The position numbers and the translations under genes are program-made. A DNA stretch of 64,000 nt, from positions 186,001 through 250,000 of the forward strand of contig NZ_JACIJE010000004.1 of NCBI RefSeq assembly GCF_014199195.1, written 5' to 3'. Shown here piece by piece: positions 26,809 to 35,804 of the stretch; the first letter of the stretch is position 1; the number at the start of each line of letters is the position of its first letter. The notes under the pieces were generated by a model. It was not told the DNA's origin. It searched no databases and saw only the letters and a program-made list of their open reading frames with translations. The DNA is from Neoroseomonas alkaliterrae (GTDB lineage Bacteria; Pseudomonadota; Alphaproteobacteria; Acetobacterales; Acetobacteraceae).

Positions 26809-29220
26809 ATGGACGGGATGCAGGCAGGGGCGCGGCTGGCGCCGGGCGGGTTCATGCGGCCGGTGCCCGGTGCCGCCTTCGGCGAGGAGCCGCTGCCGCC
26901 CCGCCCGCTCGATCCCGGCATGGGCCTCGCCGTCGCGCGGCGCACCGTCTTCCGCGAGGCGGATGCCGAATGCTTCGGCCGCGTCGCCGACCGTGTCGCC
27001 GCGGGCAACATGTCCCTTCTCGGCCGCCCGGCCACGGCGCGGGACCGCATCGAGCAGGCGCGGCTGCGCAACGCCATCGCCACCGGCGCGCTGATCACCT
27101 CCGGCCGGCATCTCCAGCACGGCGACCCGCAGCAGGCGGGCCGCAACATGGAGGTCTTCACCAACTGCGCGACCGCCATCGCCTCCTTCGCGAAGTTCTA
27201 CCTGCTGCTGAACGGTTCCGGCGTCGGGCGCGCCTATGACGATGCGCTGGTCGCGGTGGACTGGGCGCGGGCGCCCGATCTGCTGCTGCGCCTCTCGCCC
27301 GAGCATCCGGACTATCCGCGCGACCGCGCGGCGCTGCATCGCTTCGGCCTCGATTTCGGCCTGCTGCCCTGGGGCACGGGGGAGGGGGAGTTCGACGAGG
27401 AGGCGATCCGCCGCTTCCTCGCCGCCGAATGGGTGGAGGAGGCGCCGGCGGAGGCCATCCTGCACCGCATCGCCGACAGCCGCGAGGGCTGGGCGAAGGC
27501 AGTCGAGCATCTGGAGAGCCTCGCCTTCGCCGGCGCGCGGCAGCGCCCGCTGCTGCTCGACTTCTCGGCCATCCGCCCGCGCGGCAGCCCGATCGGCGGC
27601 ATGCAGGGCCGGCCGGCCTCGGGGCCGCTGTCGCTGATGCGCGCCTTCATGGCGATCCGCCGCGAGGTGATCGGCCCGGCGCGCGAGGGGCGCCTGGCCG
27701 AGCCCTGGGAACAGGCGCTGCTGGTGGACCATCTTCTGTCGGTCGAGGTTCAGGTGGGCGGCGCGCGCCGGGCGGCGCGCATGGCGACCAAGAACTGGCG
27801 CGACGCCGGCGTGCTGCGCTTCATCCGCTCCAAGTCGGAGGGCGGGCTGTGGACGGCGAACCATTCGGTGATGGTGGACCGCGCCTTCTGGCAGGGCGTG
27901 CAGGCGGCGCGCGCCGGCTCCGGGCGCCCCGAGGACCGGCACGCGCTCGCGGTCTTCGAGGAGGCCACGCGCTGCGCCTTCATCAACGGCGAGCCCGGCT
28001 TCATCAACGGCGACCTGCTGGAGGACCACCGCACCGGGCGCGCGCGCGAGAAGCCGGTGCACCATGACGGGCGCGACGTGCGCTCCGCCCGCTACCGGGT
28101 GGAGCACGCCGCGGGGCTGCTCGCCGATCTCTCGGCACGCGCGGCGGCGGCGCATTTCCCCTGCACCACCAACCCCTGCGGCGAGATCGTGCTGCACGTC
28201 ACCGGCGGCTATTGCGTGATCGCGGATTTCGCGCCGCTGCTCGCCTGCCCGGTGGACCCCGCGATGCTGACGCCCGGCGCGATCCCGGATGCGCTCGCCG
28301 CCGCATGGGATGCGCGCGTGGAGGATGCGGTGCGCCTCGGCGTGCGCTTCCTGATGCGCGCCAACACCATGGATGCGCTCTATGCCGAGGAGGTGCGGCG
28401 GACGAACCGCATGGGCATCGGCCCGACCGGCCTGCACGAATGGGCCTGGGCGCGCTTCGGCCTCGGCTTCGAGGACCTGCTGGACGAGGCGCGCTCCGCC
28501 CCCTTCTGGGACGCCCTCGCGCGCCTGTCCGCGGCGGCCAAGGAGGAGGCCGACGCCTATGCCGAGGAACTCGGCCTCGCGCGGCCCTTCACCGTCACCA
28601 CCGTCAAGCCGGCCGGCACGACAAGCAAGCTGTTCGGCCTGACGGAAGGCGCGCATCTGCCGGCGCGGCGGCAGTATCTGCGCTGGGTGCAGTTCAAGGG
28701 CGCAAAGGGGGAATCGGGCGAATGGCTGCCCGATTCCGACCCTCTGCTGGCCGACTACGAGGCGCGCGGCTACCCGGTGCGCCCGCTGCGCTCCTTCCCC
28801 GGCATGAGCATCGTCGGCTTCCCCACCCTGCCGCTGATCCAGCGCCTGGGCCTGGGCGAGCGGCTGAAGACCGCGCCGGAGGCGAGCCCCGCGGAGCAGT
28901 ATCGCTGGCTCGCGCTGATGGAGCGCCACTGGATCGGCGCCGAGCGCGGCAACCAGATCTCCTACACGCTGAAGGTCTATACCGACCGGCACGACCTCGA
29001 GGCCTTCCGCGCCATCCTGCTGACCCACCAGCCGCAGGTGCGCTGCTGCGCGGTGCTGCCATCCGCGCCGGATGCCGCGCTCGGCTACGAATACCTGCCG
29101 GAGGAGGAGGTGGACGAGGCCACCTTCCAGGCCATCGTCGCCGCCATCCGCGACCCCGCGCTGCACGAGGCGCTGGACATGGCGCATCTGGCCTGCGCGA
29201 ACGGGGTCTGCCCGATCTGA
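26809..29220 (+). CDS. nrdJ: Class II (adenosylcobalamin-dependent) ribonucleotide reductase
   Basis: 803 residues from an ATG at 26809 after an AAGGGGG ribosome site. The glycyl/thiyl-radical barrel motifs are visible: VFTNCATAIASFAKFYLLLNGSGVGRAYDD with the first redox cysteine, DFSAIRPRGSPIGGMQGRPASGP, the finger loop TTNPCGEIVL carrying the catalytic Cys and Glu, and VTTVKPAGTTSKLFG. The C-terminus ends in ANGVCPI with CANGVC as the shuttle cysteine pair. It makes deoxynucleotides without needing oxygen, using vitamin B12. No small subunit gene is nearby, as expected for class II. Whether it reduces di- or triphosphates is not clear. Confidence 0.93.
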   Translation: MDGMQAGARLAPGGFMRPVPGAAFGEEPLPPRPLDPGMGLAVARRTVFREADAECFGRVADRVAAGNMSLLGRPATARDRIEQARLRNAIATGALITSGRHLQHGDPQQAGRNMEVFTNCATAIASFAKFYLLLNGSGVGRAYDDALVAVDWARAPDLLLRLSPEHPDYPRDRAALHRFGLDFGLLPWGTGEGEFDEEAIRRFLAAEWVEEAPAEAILHRIADSREGWAKAVEHLESLAFAGARQRPLLLDFSAIRPRGSPIGGMQGRPASGPLSLMRAFMAIRREVIGPAREGRLAEPWEQALLVDHLLSVEVQVGGARRAARMATKNWRDAGVLRFIRSKSEGGLWTANHSVMVDRAFWQGVQAARAGSGRPEDRHALAVFEEATRCAFINGEPGFINGDLLEDHRTGRAREKPVHHDGRDVRSARYRVEHAAGLLADLSARAAAAHFPCTTNPCGEIVLHVTGGYCVIADFAPLLACPVDPAMLTPGAIPDALAAAWDARVEDAVRLGVRFLMRANTMDALYAEEVRRTNRMGIGPTGLHEWAWARFGLGFEDLLDEARSAPFWDALARLSAAAKEEADAYAEELGLARPFTVTTVKPAGTTSKLFGLTEGAHLPARRQYLRWVQFKGAKGESGEWLPDSDPLLADYEARGYPVRPLRSFPGMSIVGFPTLPLIQRLGLGERLKTAPEASPAEQYRWLALMERHWIGAERGNQISYTLKVYTDRHDLEAFRAILLTHQPQVRCCAVLPSAPDAALGYEYLPEEEVDEATFQAIVAAIRDPALHEALDMAHLACANGVCPI

Positions 29221-29540
29221 CGATAGGCGGCGCACCCCTCGCGGCAGCGTGGTTCCCGGTTGCGCGGGGCGGCAGCGTAGCCGGGGTGACGTGACGCGCA
29301 GCGCCCTCCCGATGCCGACCGGCACCGCGTCGGGGCTTGCGTCCGCTCGCTGACGCGAGGCGCTGGCTCGGTGTCATCGCGGGGTTGCGGCCGTTGGACG
29401 AGACCGGATCGCCCCCGCGGGATGTCATGCCCGCGGGCGAAGGGTCTGGCCGTTTGCCGGCCGGCATCGCACCCGGACCTGCGGTTGTGGCCGTGCGCCG
29501 ATGACCGGCGGACTCATGTCGGGCCCTCCTCCGCCCGGCA
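29221..29540. other. 320-base gap between convergent genes
   Basis: No open frame with a credible start or family match is seen. The only structure noted is the hairpin at 29414-29437. The rest is ordinary GC-rich sequence. Confidence 0.5.
29414..29437. terminator. GC hairpin in convergent gap, weak terminator candidate
   Basis: The self-complementary octamer CCCGCGGG occurs at 29414-29421 and again at 29430-29437, separated by the eight-base loop ATGTCATG, giving an 8-bp all-GC stem. It lies between the ends of nrdJ and the leftward unknown gene. No T-run follows. Confidence 0.3.
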
Positions 29541-30752
29541 TCACCCCGCGTCCAGCAGCCGCATCGCCGCCTCCGGTCCGGCGAGGATCTCCGTCATCCG
29601 CACGAGATCGGCGGTGCCGATGCCGGGCTTGCCGCGCAGCGCGGCGATGCGCTCGGTCACACGATGCGCGGCGGCATCGAAGGCCGTGGCCGCGCCGAGC
29701 CCGCGCCCGGCCTGTTCCAGCCGGCGCACCTGCCGCGCGGTGGCCTCCAGCGCGCCGATCGCGGCATCGTCCGCAGCGCCCGAGGCAAGCGGGGCAAGCA
29801 CGGTTTCGGCCGCCTCGGCATAGGCCATGCGGCAGGCCTCGGCAGCCTCACGGCGGATCGCGGCGATGCGCTGGCGGCGCTCGGCGCGCTGCGCAAGGCG
29901 CGAGTCCGCGAGATCATCCAGCGCCTCACGGAACGCCTCCGCCATGCCCGCCGCCCCCGCGGGATCGGCGAGCGGGATCTCGGGCCGGCACTCCGCGAGC
30001 CATGCGTCGAGCACGCGCTCGGCGAGCGCCGGCGGAGCGCCTGGCAGGTCCGCCGCGAGGGTGGCGACACCGCCCGGCTTCGCGGCCTTCAGCATCAGCG
30101 TGGAGAGCGCGGCGGCGAGCACCGCCGGCCCCTCGGCCATCGCGGCGAGCAGGGCGAGCCTCGTCAGATCCTCCGGCGGGCCGAAGCGCGCGGCGGCGAG
30201 GGCGGCCCAGAGCGGGCCGGCGCAGCGCCATGCGCCCGTGGCCAGCGCCGCGGCCTGGCGGTAGTCGACCGGGGATAGCCCCGCCTCCTGCCAGCCCGGC
30301 GGCGGGGCGGGGCCGGGGCCGGCCTCGGCGGCGAGACGCCAGAGCCGGCGTCCGGCGGCGTCGATCGCGGCATGGTCGGCGAAGCTGCGCCCGGCGGTGG
30401 CGGCCTCGATCTCCGCCGCCGCCGGGCCGATCGCGGCGCGGATGGCGCCGGCCAGCGGCAGCAGGGCGGTGCGCGGCAGCGTTCCTTCCTGGCGGCGCCA
30501 GGCGCGGGCCTCGAGGATGGCGCCGTCGAGCGGGAGGAACAGCAGGCGCGTGAAGGCGATGGGCCGCGGCGGGCGCAGGCGGCGCAGCCGCGGGCGGGCG
30601 GCATCGAGCAGCGCATCGGCCTCCCGCCGGTCGGGCAGGCTGTCGAAGACCGCGACGACCTTCGCCAGCACCGCGTCCGGCGCGGCGGCGACGGCATGGC
30701 GCAGCCGCCGCGCCTCGGCCGAGAGCGTGACGGGGCCCGGCTGCGCCGTCAT
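29541..30752 (-). CDS. Conserved-looking hypothetical protein, last gene of a leftward operon
   Basis: 403 residues from an ATG at 30752 that overlaps the stop of the preceding gene (ATGA). The sequence is Ala/Arg/Leu-rich and predicted all-helical, with no signal peptide and no long membrane segment. Recognisable blocks are LLDAARPRLRRLRPPRPIAF and FTRLLFLPLDGAILEARAWR near residues 45-85. No known domain or catalytic motif is apparent to me. Strict overlap with the gene before it suggests the two products act together in the cytosol. The function is unknown. Confidence 0.8.
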   Translation of the reverse strand: MTAQPGPVTLSAEARRLRHAVAAAPDAVLAKVVAVFDSLPDRREADALLDAARPRLRRLRPPRPIAFTRLLFLPLDGAILEARAWRRQEGTLPRTALLPLAGAIRAAIGPAAAEIEAATAGRSFADHAAIDAAGRRLWRLAAEAGPGPAPPPGWQEAGLSPVDYRQAAALATGAWRCAGPLWAALAAARFGPPEDLTRLALLAAMAEGPAVLAAALSTLMLKAAKPGGVATLAADLPGAPPALAERVLDAWLAECRPEIPLADPAGAAGMAEAFREALDDLADSRLAQRAERRQRIAAIRREAAEACRMAYAEAAETVLAPLASGAADDAAIGALEATARQVRRLEQAGRGLGAATAFDAAAHRVTERIAALRGKPGIGTADLVRMTEILAGPEAAMRLLDAG

Positions 30753-31879
30753 GCCGCGCGCGCCCGGATGCGCTCGTTGCGCGCGACGATCTCGATCAGC
30801 CGGCCGCTGCGCCAGTCCTCGTTCGCGCGGACGATGCGGCGCAGGCGGGTCGGACGCTCCCAGTCCTCCGAAAGCCCGACCCATTCCTCGACCTCCCGCG
30901 GCATCACGGGGGCGAGCAGCGCCATCTCCCACAGCGCGCCCTCGCGGCATTCCGGCCGCGCGTCGCGCCAGAGCTCGCAGATGATCTCCCAGCCGTCGAG
31001 CAGCCAGTCCGGGCGGCTCGCGCGGCGGGCCAGCGGCTGCGAATCCTCGCGCCAGGCGCGCAGCAGCGTGGGCGTGTCCGAGAGCAGCCCGTCGAGGTCG
31101 CGGAAGGCCGCGGAAGCGCAGGCGAGCGTGAGGCGCGCGGCATCGGTCACCAGCGCCGCGCCGTGCTGCTCGCCCGGGTCGGGGCTGCGCGCGACCCAGA
31201 GCTCGACCTCGGAAACCATCGTCTCGATGCGGGCGAGCAGGTCCCGCGTGCGGGAGACGGTGCGATCACCCGGCACGCCGACGCCGCAGAAGGCGCCGGC
31301 GAGCGATTCGAGCCAGGCCGCGATGATGTCGGCGCTGACGCCGAGGCGCGGGGCGAAGCGCGCCACCGCGCGGCGCGCGCGCTGCTCGATGTTCGCCGGC
31401 GTGTCCGCATGCGGCGGGATGCGCGCCTCCTCGGCCGATTCGGTGCGGCGGATGAGGTCCAGCAGCAGGAGGAAGTTCGCGCGCATCCGCGCCGCGCCCT
31501 CCTCGTTCCGCGCGGCCGCGGCCGCGGCCGCCGCCTCGCGCCCGGCGAGGCCCTCGGCGGCGACGGCGCGGGCGACCTCGCGCACGAGGCTCGGCGTGAT
31601 CGCGGCCTGGTCGGAGAGGCGCTGCCAGAGGCGGCGGTCGTGGACGGTGGGCGTGCAGACCTCGGGCAGGGCGTTCCAGGGCACGATGTAGAAGCCGCGC
31701 CCGCCGGAGGGGTTGGAGATCACGACCTCCAGCCCCGCGCGCGTGTCCGTGGGCCGGATGCGGGCGCCGAGAAGGAAGGGCGTGGTGAAGGGCACCGAGG
31801 CCCCGCGTTCGAGGAAGGTGGCGGGCTGGTAGGCCCCCCTTCCAAAGCGTTCCAGGGCTTCGCGGCTGATCTCGCTCAT
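30749..31879 (-). CDS. Hypothetical protein, partner of the gene after it
   Basis: 376 residues from an ATG at 31879, 50 bases after the stop of the MATE gene. It begins SEISREALERFGRGAYQPATF, then VPFTTPFLLGARIRPTDTRAGLEVVISNPSGGRGFYIVPW, which looks like a compact beta-rich N-terminal domain. The remainder is helical, with conserved-looking tryptophans near the C-terminus (REVEEWVGLSEDWERPTRLRR). There is no signal peptide, membrane helix or motif I recognise. The four-base overlap with the next gene implies coupled translation. The function is unknown. Confidence 0.8.
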   Translation of the reverse strand: MSEISREALERFGRGAYQPATFLERGASVPFTTPFLLGARIRPTDTRAGLEVVISNPSGGRGFYIVPWNALPEVCTPTVHDRRLWQRLSDQAAITPSLVREVARAVAAEGLAGREAAAAAAAARNEEGAARMRANFLLLLDLIRRTESAEEARIPPHADTPANIEQRARRAVARFAPRLGVSADIIAAWLESLAGAFCGVGVPGDRTVSRTRDLLARIETMVSEVELWVARSPDPGEQHGAALVTDAARLTLACASAAFRDLDGLLSDTPTLLRAWREDSQPLARRASRPDWLLDGWEIICELWRDARPECREGALWEMALLAPVMPREVEEWVGLSEDWERPTRLRRIVRANEDWRSGRLIEIVARNERIRARAA

Positions 31880-31929
31880 CGCCCGCCATGCTGCGGCAGG
31901 GCGGGTAAAGGAGGGATGAGCGCGGCCCC

Positions 31930-33238
31930 TCAGCGCCAGATGGCCGGGCGCACCGAGACCGCGACCAGGACGCCATAGGCCGCGAGCCCCGCCGCGATGG
32001 CCGCGAATGCCCCGGCGAGACCGGCCCCGGTGAAGGCCGCGAGCAGCCATCCCCCGCCCACCGCGAAGCCGAGCCGCGCCAGGGATGCGGCGAAGGGCCA
32101 GCGCATCCGCCCAGCCCCCTGGCAGGCGAAGTAGAGCGCCATGCCGAGCCCGAACGGCCCGAAGGACGGCCCGACCCAGCGCAGGAAAACCACCAGCGCC
32201 TCCTGCACCGCGGGGTCGGCGGCGAAGAGGCGCGCCAGCGGCCAGGGCAGGGCCGCCGCGGCGATGCCGATGGCTCCGCAGAGCCCGGCCGAGAGCAGCC
32301 CGCCCCGCCAGGCCGTCGCGCGCCCCCGCCCAGTCCCCCGCGCCGACGCGCCGGCCCACCAGCGAGGTCAACGCCACGCCGATGCCGAAGCCGATCGGGA
32401 TCATCAGGAACTCGAGCCGCACGCCCACTCCATAGGCCGCGATCGTGGCGGGGCCGTGCCGGGCCACCAGCGCCGTCATCAGCACGACGGTGAGGTTGGC
32501 GATGGTCGCCATCGCCGTCGCCACGCCGCCGACCGCGAGGATGCGGCGGAACAGGGCGGCATCGAGGCGCGCGGCGAAGCGCGGCCGGAAGCCCGCCCCG
32601 CCGCGCAGGATGATGATCCCCATCGCCGCGGTGGCCAGCGCGAAGGCCACGAGATAGGCCACCGCCGCGCCGGCGATGCCCCAGCCGAGGCCGAGCATCA
32701 GCAGGCCCGAGAGCGGCGCCTCGATCACCCAGGCCGCCGTCATCACCATCGCCGGCAGGCGCATCTTGCCCGCCCCGCGCAGCACCGCGCCCAGGATGTT
32801 CGACAGCCACACCAGCACCGCCCCGCCGAACAGGATGGAGGCATAGGCGACGGCGTGCTCGAGGATCGGGCCGGTGCCGCCGACGGCGCGGAACAGCCAG
32901 GGCCCGAGGCCGAGGGCGATGGCGCTGGTCAGCATCCCCATGCCGAGCGCGATCAGCACCGCGTGCTTCACGAGGCCCGCGGCCTCCTCCATCCGCCCCG
33001 CGCCGATCGCGCGCGCCACCGCCGAGGTGACGCCGCCGCCCATCGCGCCGCCCGAGGTCATCTGCATCAGCATGATCAGCGGCAGCACCAGCGCGTAGCC
33101 GGCCAGCGCCTCGGTGCCGAGGCGGCCGATGAGCGCCGCCTCGGCCGTCTGCGCGATGGCCTGCACGAAGGTGACGAGCACCGTCGGCGTGGCGAGGCGG
33201 CCGATCTCCGCGAGGCTCGCGGGCGGCGCGGCGCTCAC
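31930..33238 (-). pseudogene. MATE family multidrug/sodium antiporter, frameshifted
   Basis: From the GTG at 33238 the frame encodes a typical MATE N-terminal half (ATPTVLVTFVQAIAQTAEAALIGRLG, then many membrane helices) up to VGRRVGAGDWAG. The remaining third, including FLRWVGPSFGPFGLGMALYFACQGAGR, continues in a different frame down to a stop at 31930. Removing one base from the run of five C at 32323-32327 restores a single frame of about 435 codons with family-like sequence across the join. So this is either a single-base frameshift mutation or an assembly error in a homopolymer. The start overlaps the upstream dehydrogenase gene. Confidence 0.85.
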
Positions 33239-34173
33239 GCGACCCGGTGCAGCAGCGCCTCGCCGGCGGCGAGGCGGCGGACATTCTCGGCCGCGATGGC
33301 GAAGGAGCGGTCGAAGGTGCCGGTGGTCAGCCAGGCGACGTGCGGCGTGACCACCACGTTCGGAAGGGCGAAGAGCGGGTCGGCCGGGTCGGCGGGCTCG
33401 GCGGCGAAGACATCGAGGCCGGCGGCGGCGAGATGCCCCGAGCGCAGCGCCGCCACGAGCGCCGCCTGGTCCACGAGGCCGCCGCGCGCGGTGTTGACCA
33501 GCACCGCGCCGGGCTTCATGCGCGCGATGGCCTCTCTCCCGATCAGCCCGCGCGTCTCATCCGTCTCGGGGATGTGCAGCGAGACCACGTCGCTTTCCGC
33601 AAGCAGCGCGTCGAGGTCGCGGAACGCGCCGAGCGCGTCCGGTTTCGGCGCGCGCGCCGTGTAGAGCACGCGGCAGCCCAGGGCGGCGAGCACGGGCGCG
33701 AGCAGCGCCGGCACGGCACCGTAGCCGATCAGCCCGACCGTCCGCCCGCCGAGTTCGAACAGGCTGTCCTGCAGCGCGGGCGGCTGCGCCCAGCCGCGGC
33801 CGGCGCGCGTCTCGGCATCGAAATGCGCGACGCGGCGCAGCGCGCCGAGCGTCAGCAGCAGCGTCAGTTCCGCCACCGCGCGCGAATTCGTGCCGGGCAG
33901 GTTGCACACCGCGACCCCGCGCGCCCGCGCCGCCTCGATGTCTATCGTGTTCACGCCGACACCGATCTTCTGGATCAGCCGCAGCCGCGGCGCGGCGGCG
34001 AGATGGGCGGCGGTGATCGGCCTCAGCACATGCCAGATCACCTCCACCCCAGGCAGCACGGCGGCGAAGCCGGCCTCGTCCGCCTCGGGCACGATGGCGA
34101 GATCGAGCCCTGGCAGCGCACGCAGCCGCGCGGCAAGGCCGGGACCGGCGGCGTAGTGGAGGAGGACCTTCAT
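33235..34173 (-). CDS. D-2-hydroxyacid dehydrogenase family protein
   Basis: 312 residues from an ATG at 34173 with a GGAGGA stretch just upstream. It has the NAD-binding Rossmann segment VGLIGYGAVPALLAPVLAAL, in which Pro replaces the last glycine of GxGxxG. The catalytic Arg is in VLVNTARGGLVDQ, the Glu in the VFAAEP region, and the His in VVTPHVAWLT. Family members reduce 2-keto acids or oxidise D-2-hydroxy acids. It is the first gene of a tight leftward operon with the MATE gene and two unknown genes. A REPIN-like element separates it from the enolase-like gene upstream. Confidence 0.9.
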   Translation of the reverse strand: MKVLLHYAAGPGLAARLRALPGLDLAIVPEADEAGFAAVLPGVEVIWHVLRPITAAHLAAAPRLRLIQKIGVGVNTIDIEAARARGVAVCNLPGTNSRAVAELTLLLTLGALRRVAHFDAETRAGRGWAQPPALQDSLFELGGRTVGLIGYGAVPALLAPVLAALGCRVLYTARAPKPDALGAFRDLDALLAESDVVSLHIPETDETRGLIGREAIARMKPGAVLVNTARGGLVDQAALVAALRSGHLAAAGLDVFAAEPADPADPLFALPNVVVTPHVAWLTTGTFDRSFAIAAENVRRLAAGEALLHRVA

Positions 34174-34182
34174 GGCCTGGGG

Positions 34183-34401
34183 CCGGAGGGGCTCTGCCCC
34201 TCCGGACCTCCCCGCCAAAGGCCGAAAGCCCTTTGGAAACCATGCGTTTCATCGGGGATTTCGGGCAGGGGCACCGCGCGCCAGGCGCGAAGGGCCGGCC
34301 CTCGATGCCCCTGCCCGAAATCCCCGATCGAGTCCCGGTGTCCAGAGGCCTTTCGGCCTCTGGTGGGGTGGGGTCCGGGGAGGGGCAAAGCCCCTCTCCG
34401 G
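34183..34401. repeat. REPIN-like palindromic element with nested hairpins
   Basis: Two arms of about 91-96 bases (34183-34273 and 34306-34401) are inverted copies of each other, roughly three quarters identical with small gaps. The innermost 23 bases of each arm (34251-34273 and 34306-34328) are perfectly complementary and enclose a 32-base loop. Each arm also holds small hairpins: 34183-34205 (perfect 10-bp stem), about 34214-34236, 34342-34363 (perfect 9-bp stem) and 34375-34401. This layout of two inverted REP-like units is that of a REPIN or small MITE. It could terminate or stabilise transcripts between the enolase-like and dehydrogenase genes. Confidence 0.8.
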
Positions 34402-34420
34402 CCGCATGCGATGAACCCGC

Positions 34421-35710
34421 TCACCGCGACCTTCCCAGCACCGCGCCGCCTGCGAAGCGGGCGTGGTTGCCCAGGGTTTCCTCGATGCGCAGGGCTTCGT
34501 TCCATTTCGCCATGCGTTCCGAGCGCGCGAAGGAGCCGACCTTGAGTTGCCCGACACCCCAGCCGATGGCGAGGTGGACGATGGTGACGTCCTCCGTCTC
34601 GCCCGAGCGGGCGGAGACGATGCCGGCGTAGCCGACCTCGCGCGCGGCCTGCCAGGCGGCCAGGGTCTCGGTCAGCGTGCCGCGCTGGTTGGGCTTGATC
34701 AGCACGGTGTTCGCCGCACCCTGGCGTGCCGCCTCGCGCACCCGCGCGGCGTCGGTGACGAGGAAGTCGTCCCCCACCACCTGGATGCGCGCGCCGGCCT
34801 CGCGGGTGAAGGCGGCGAAGCCCTCGGCGTCGTCCTCGGCCAGCGGGTCCTCGATGGAGACGATGGGATAGGCGTCGAGCCAGCCAAGGAGCATGCGGAT
34901 CATGCCCTCGGTGCCGAGTTCGCGGCCTTCGAGGCCGAGGCGGTAGCGCCCGCCGCGGCCGAAATCCGTGGCCGCGATGTCGAGCGCGATGGCGACCTGC
35001 TCGCCGGGCTTGAACCCTGCGCGCCCGATGGCCGAGACGAGGGTTTCAAGCGCCTGCTCGTTGGCATCGAAGGCAGGCCACCAGCCGCCCTCATCGGCCA
35101 CGCCCTGCAGCAGGCCGCGCGCCTTCATGATGGCGCCGGCGGCGCGATAGACCTCCGCCGTCCAGTCGAGGGCCTCGGCGAAGGAGGTGGCGGCGGGGCA
35201 GACCACCAGGAAGTCCTGGATGTCCACGCGCCGCCCGGCATGGGCGCCGCCGCCGAGGATCTGGATCTGCGGCAGCGGCAGCAGCGTGGCGCCTTCGCCG
35301 CCGAGGTGGCGCCACAGCGGCAGCCCGGCGGCGGCGGCGGCGGCGTGGGCGGCGGCCATGGAGACGGCGAGCGTCGCATTGGCGCCGAGGCGCGACTTGT
35401 CCGGCGTGCCGTCGAGGGCGATCAGCGCGGCATCCAGCGCGGCCTGGTCGGCGGCGTCCATGCCGGCCAGGCGCGGGGCGATCTCCTCGTTCACCGCCGC
35501 GACCGCGCCCTTCACGTCGTAGCCGCCGAAGGCCGTGCCGCCGTCGCGCCGGTCGAGCGCCTCGCCGCTGCCGGTCGAGGCGCCGGCGGGCGCGATGGCC
35601 CGGCCCCAGGCGCCGCCGGCGAGGCGGATCTCGGCCTCGACCGTCGGCCGGCCGCGGCTGTCCCAGACGCGGCGGCCGCGGATGGATGCGATGCTGGTGC
35701 TTTCGGTCAT
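34421..35710 (-). CDS. Enolase-family protein with altered active site
   Basis: 429 residues, full enolase length, from an ATG at 35710. Many enolase elements are present: DSRGRPTVEAE, PAGASTGSGEALDRRD, HAG (His157), DEGG (Glu207), metal ligands Asp244, Glu287 and Asp314, the base Lys339 in LIKPNQRGTLTET, and Lys390 in GQLKVGSFARSER. Two active-site positions differ from classical enolases: Asp166 stands where yeast Glu168 is, and Ala367 stands where His373 is (SARSGETED instead of SHRSGETED). It may be a weaker or differently specific enolase rather than the glycolytic one. A kinase-like gene lies 94 bases upstream in the same direction. Confidence 0.85.
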   Translation of the reverse strand: MTESTSIASIRGRRVWDSRGRPTVEAEIRLAGGAWGRAIAPAGASTGSGEALDRRDGGTAFGGYDVKGAVAAVNEEIAPRLAGMDAADQAALDAALIALDGTPDKSRLGANATLAVSMAAAHAAAAAAGLPLWRHLGGEGATLLPLPQIQILGGGAHAGRRVDIQDFLVVCPAATSFAEALDWTAEVYRAAGAIMKARGLLQGVADEGGWWPAFDANEQALETLVSAIGRAGFKPGEQVAIALDIAATDFGRGGRYRLGLEGRELGTEGMIRMLLGWLDAYPIVSIEDPLAEDDAEGFAAFTREAGARIQVVGDDFLVTDAARVREAARQGAANTVLIKPNQRGTLTETLAAWQAAREVGYAGIVSARSGETEDVTIVHLAIGWGVGQLKVGSFARSERMAKWNEALRIEETLGNHARFAGGAVLGRSR

Positions 35711-35804
35711 GGGCCTGTTTCGACGCTTCCTCGCTTGCGCCCCCGGCGTAGCCCAGGCGGCGCGGCGGGTCCACGCGCCGGGGCGCGGGCTGGTCCGACG
35801 CGGG

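Noticed and set aside
30749-33238. An 829-residue apparent fusion of a MATE transporter with a hypothetical protein
   Set aside because: The middle of the fusion is out-of-frame MATE sequence. The fusion exists only because of the frameshift at 32323-32327; the hypothetical protein has its own ATG at 31879.
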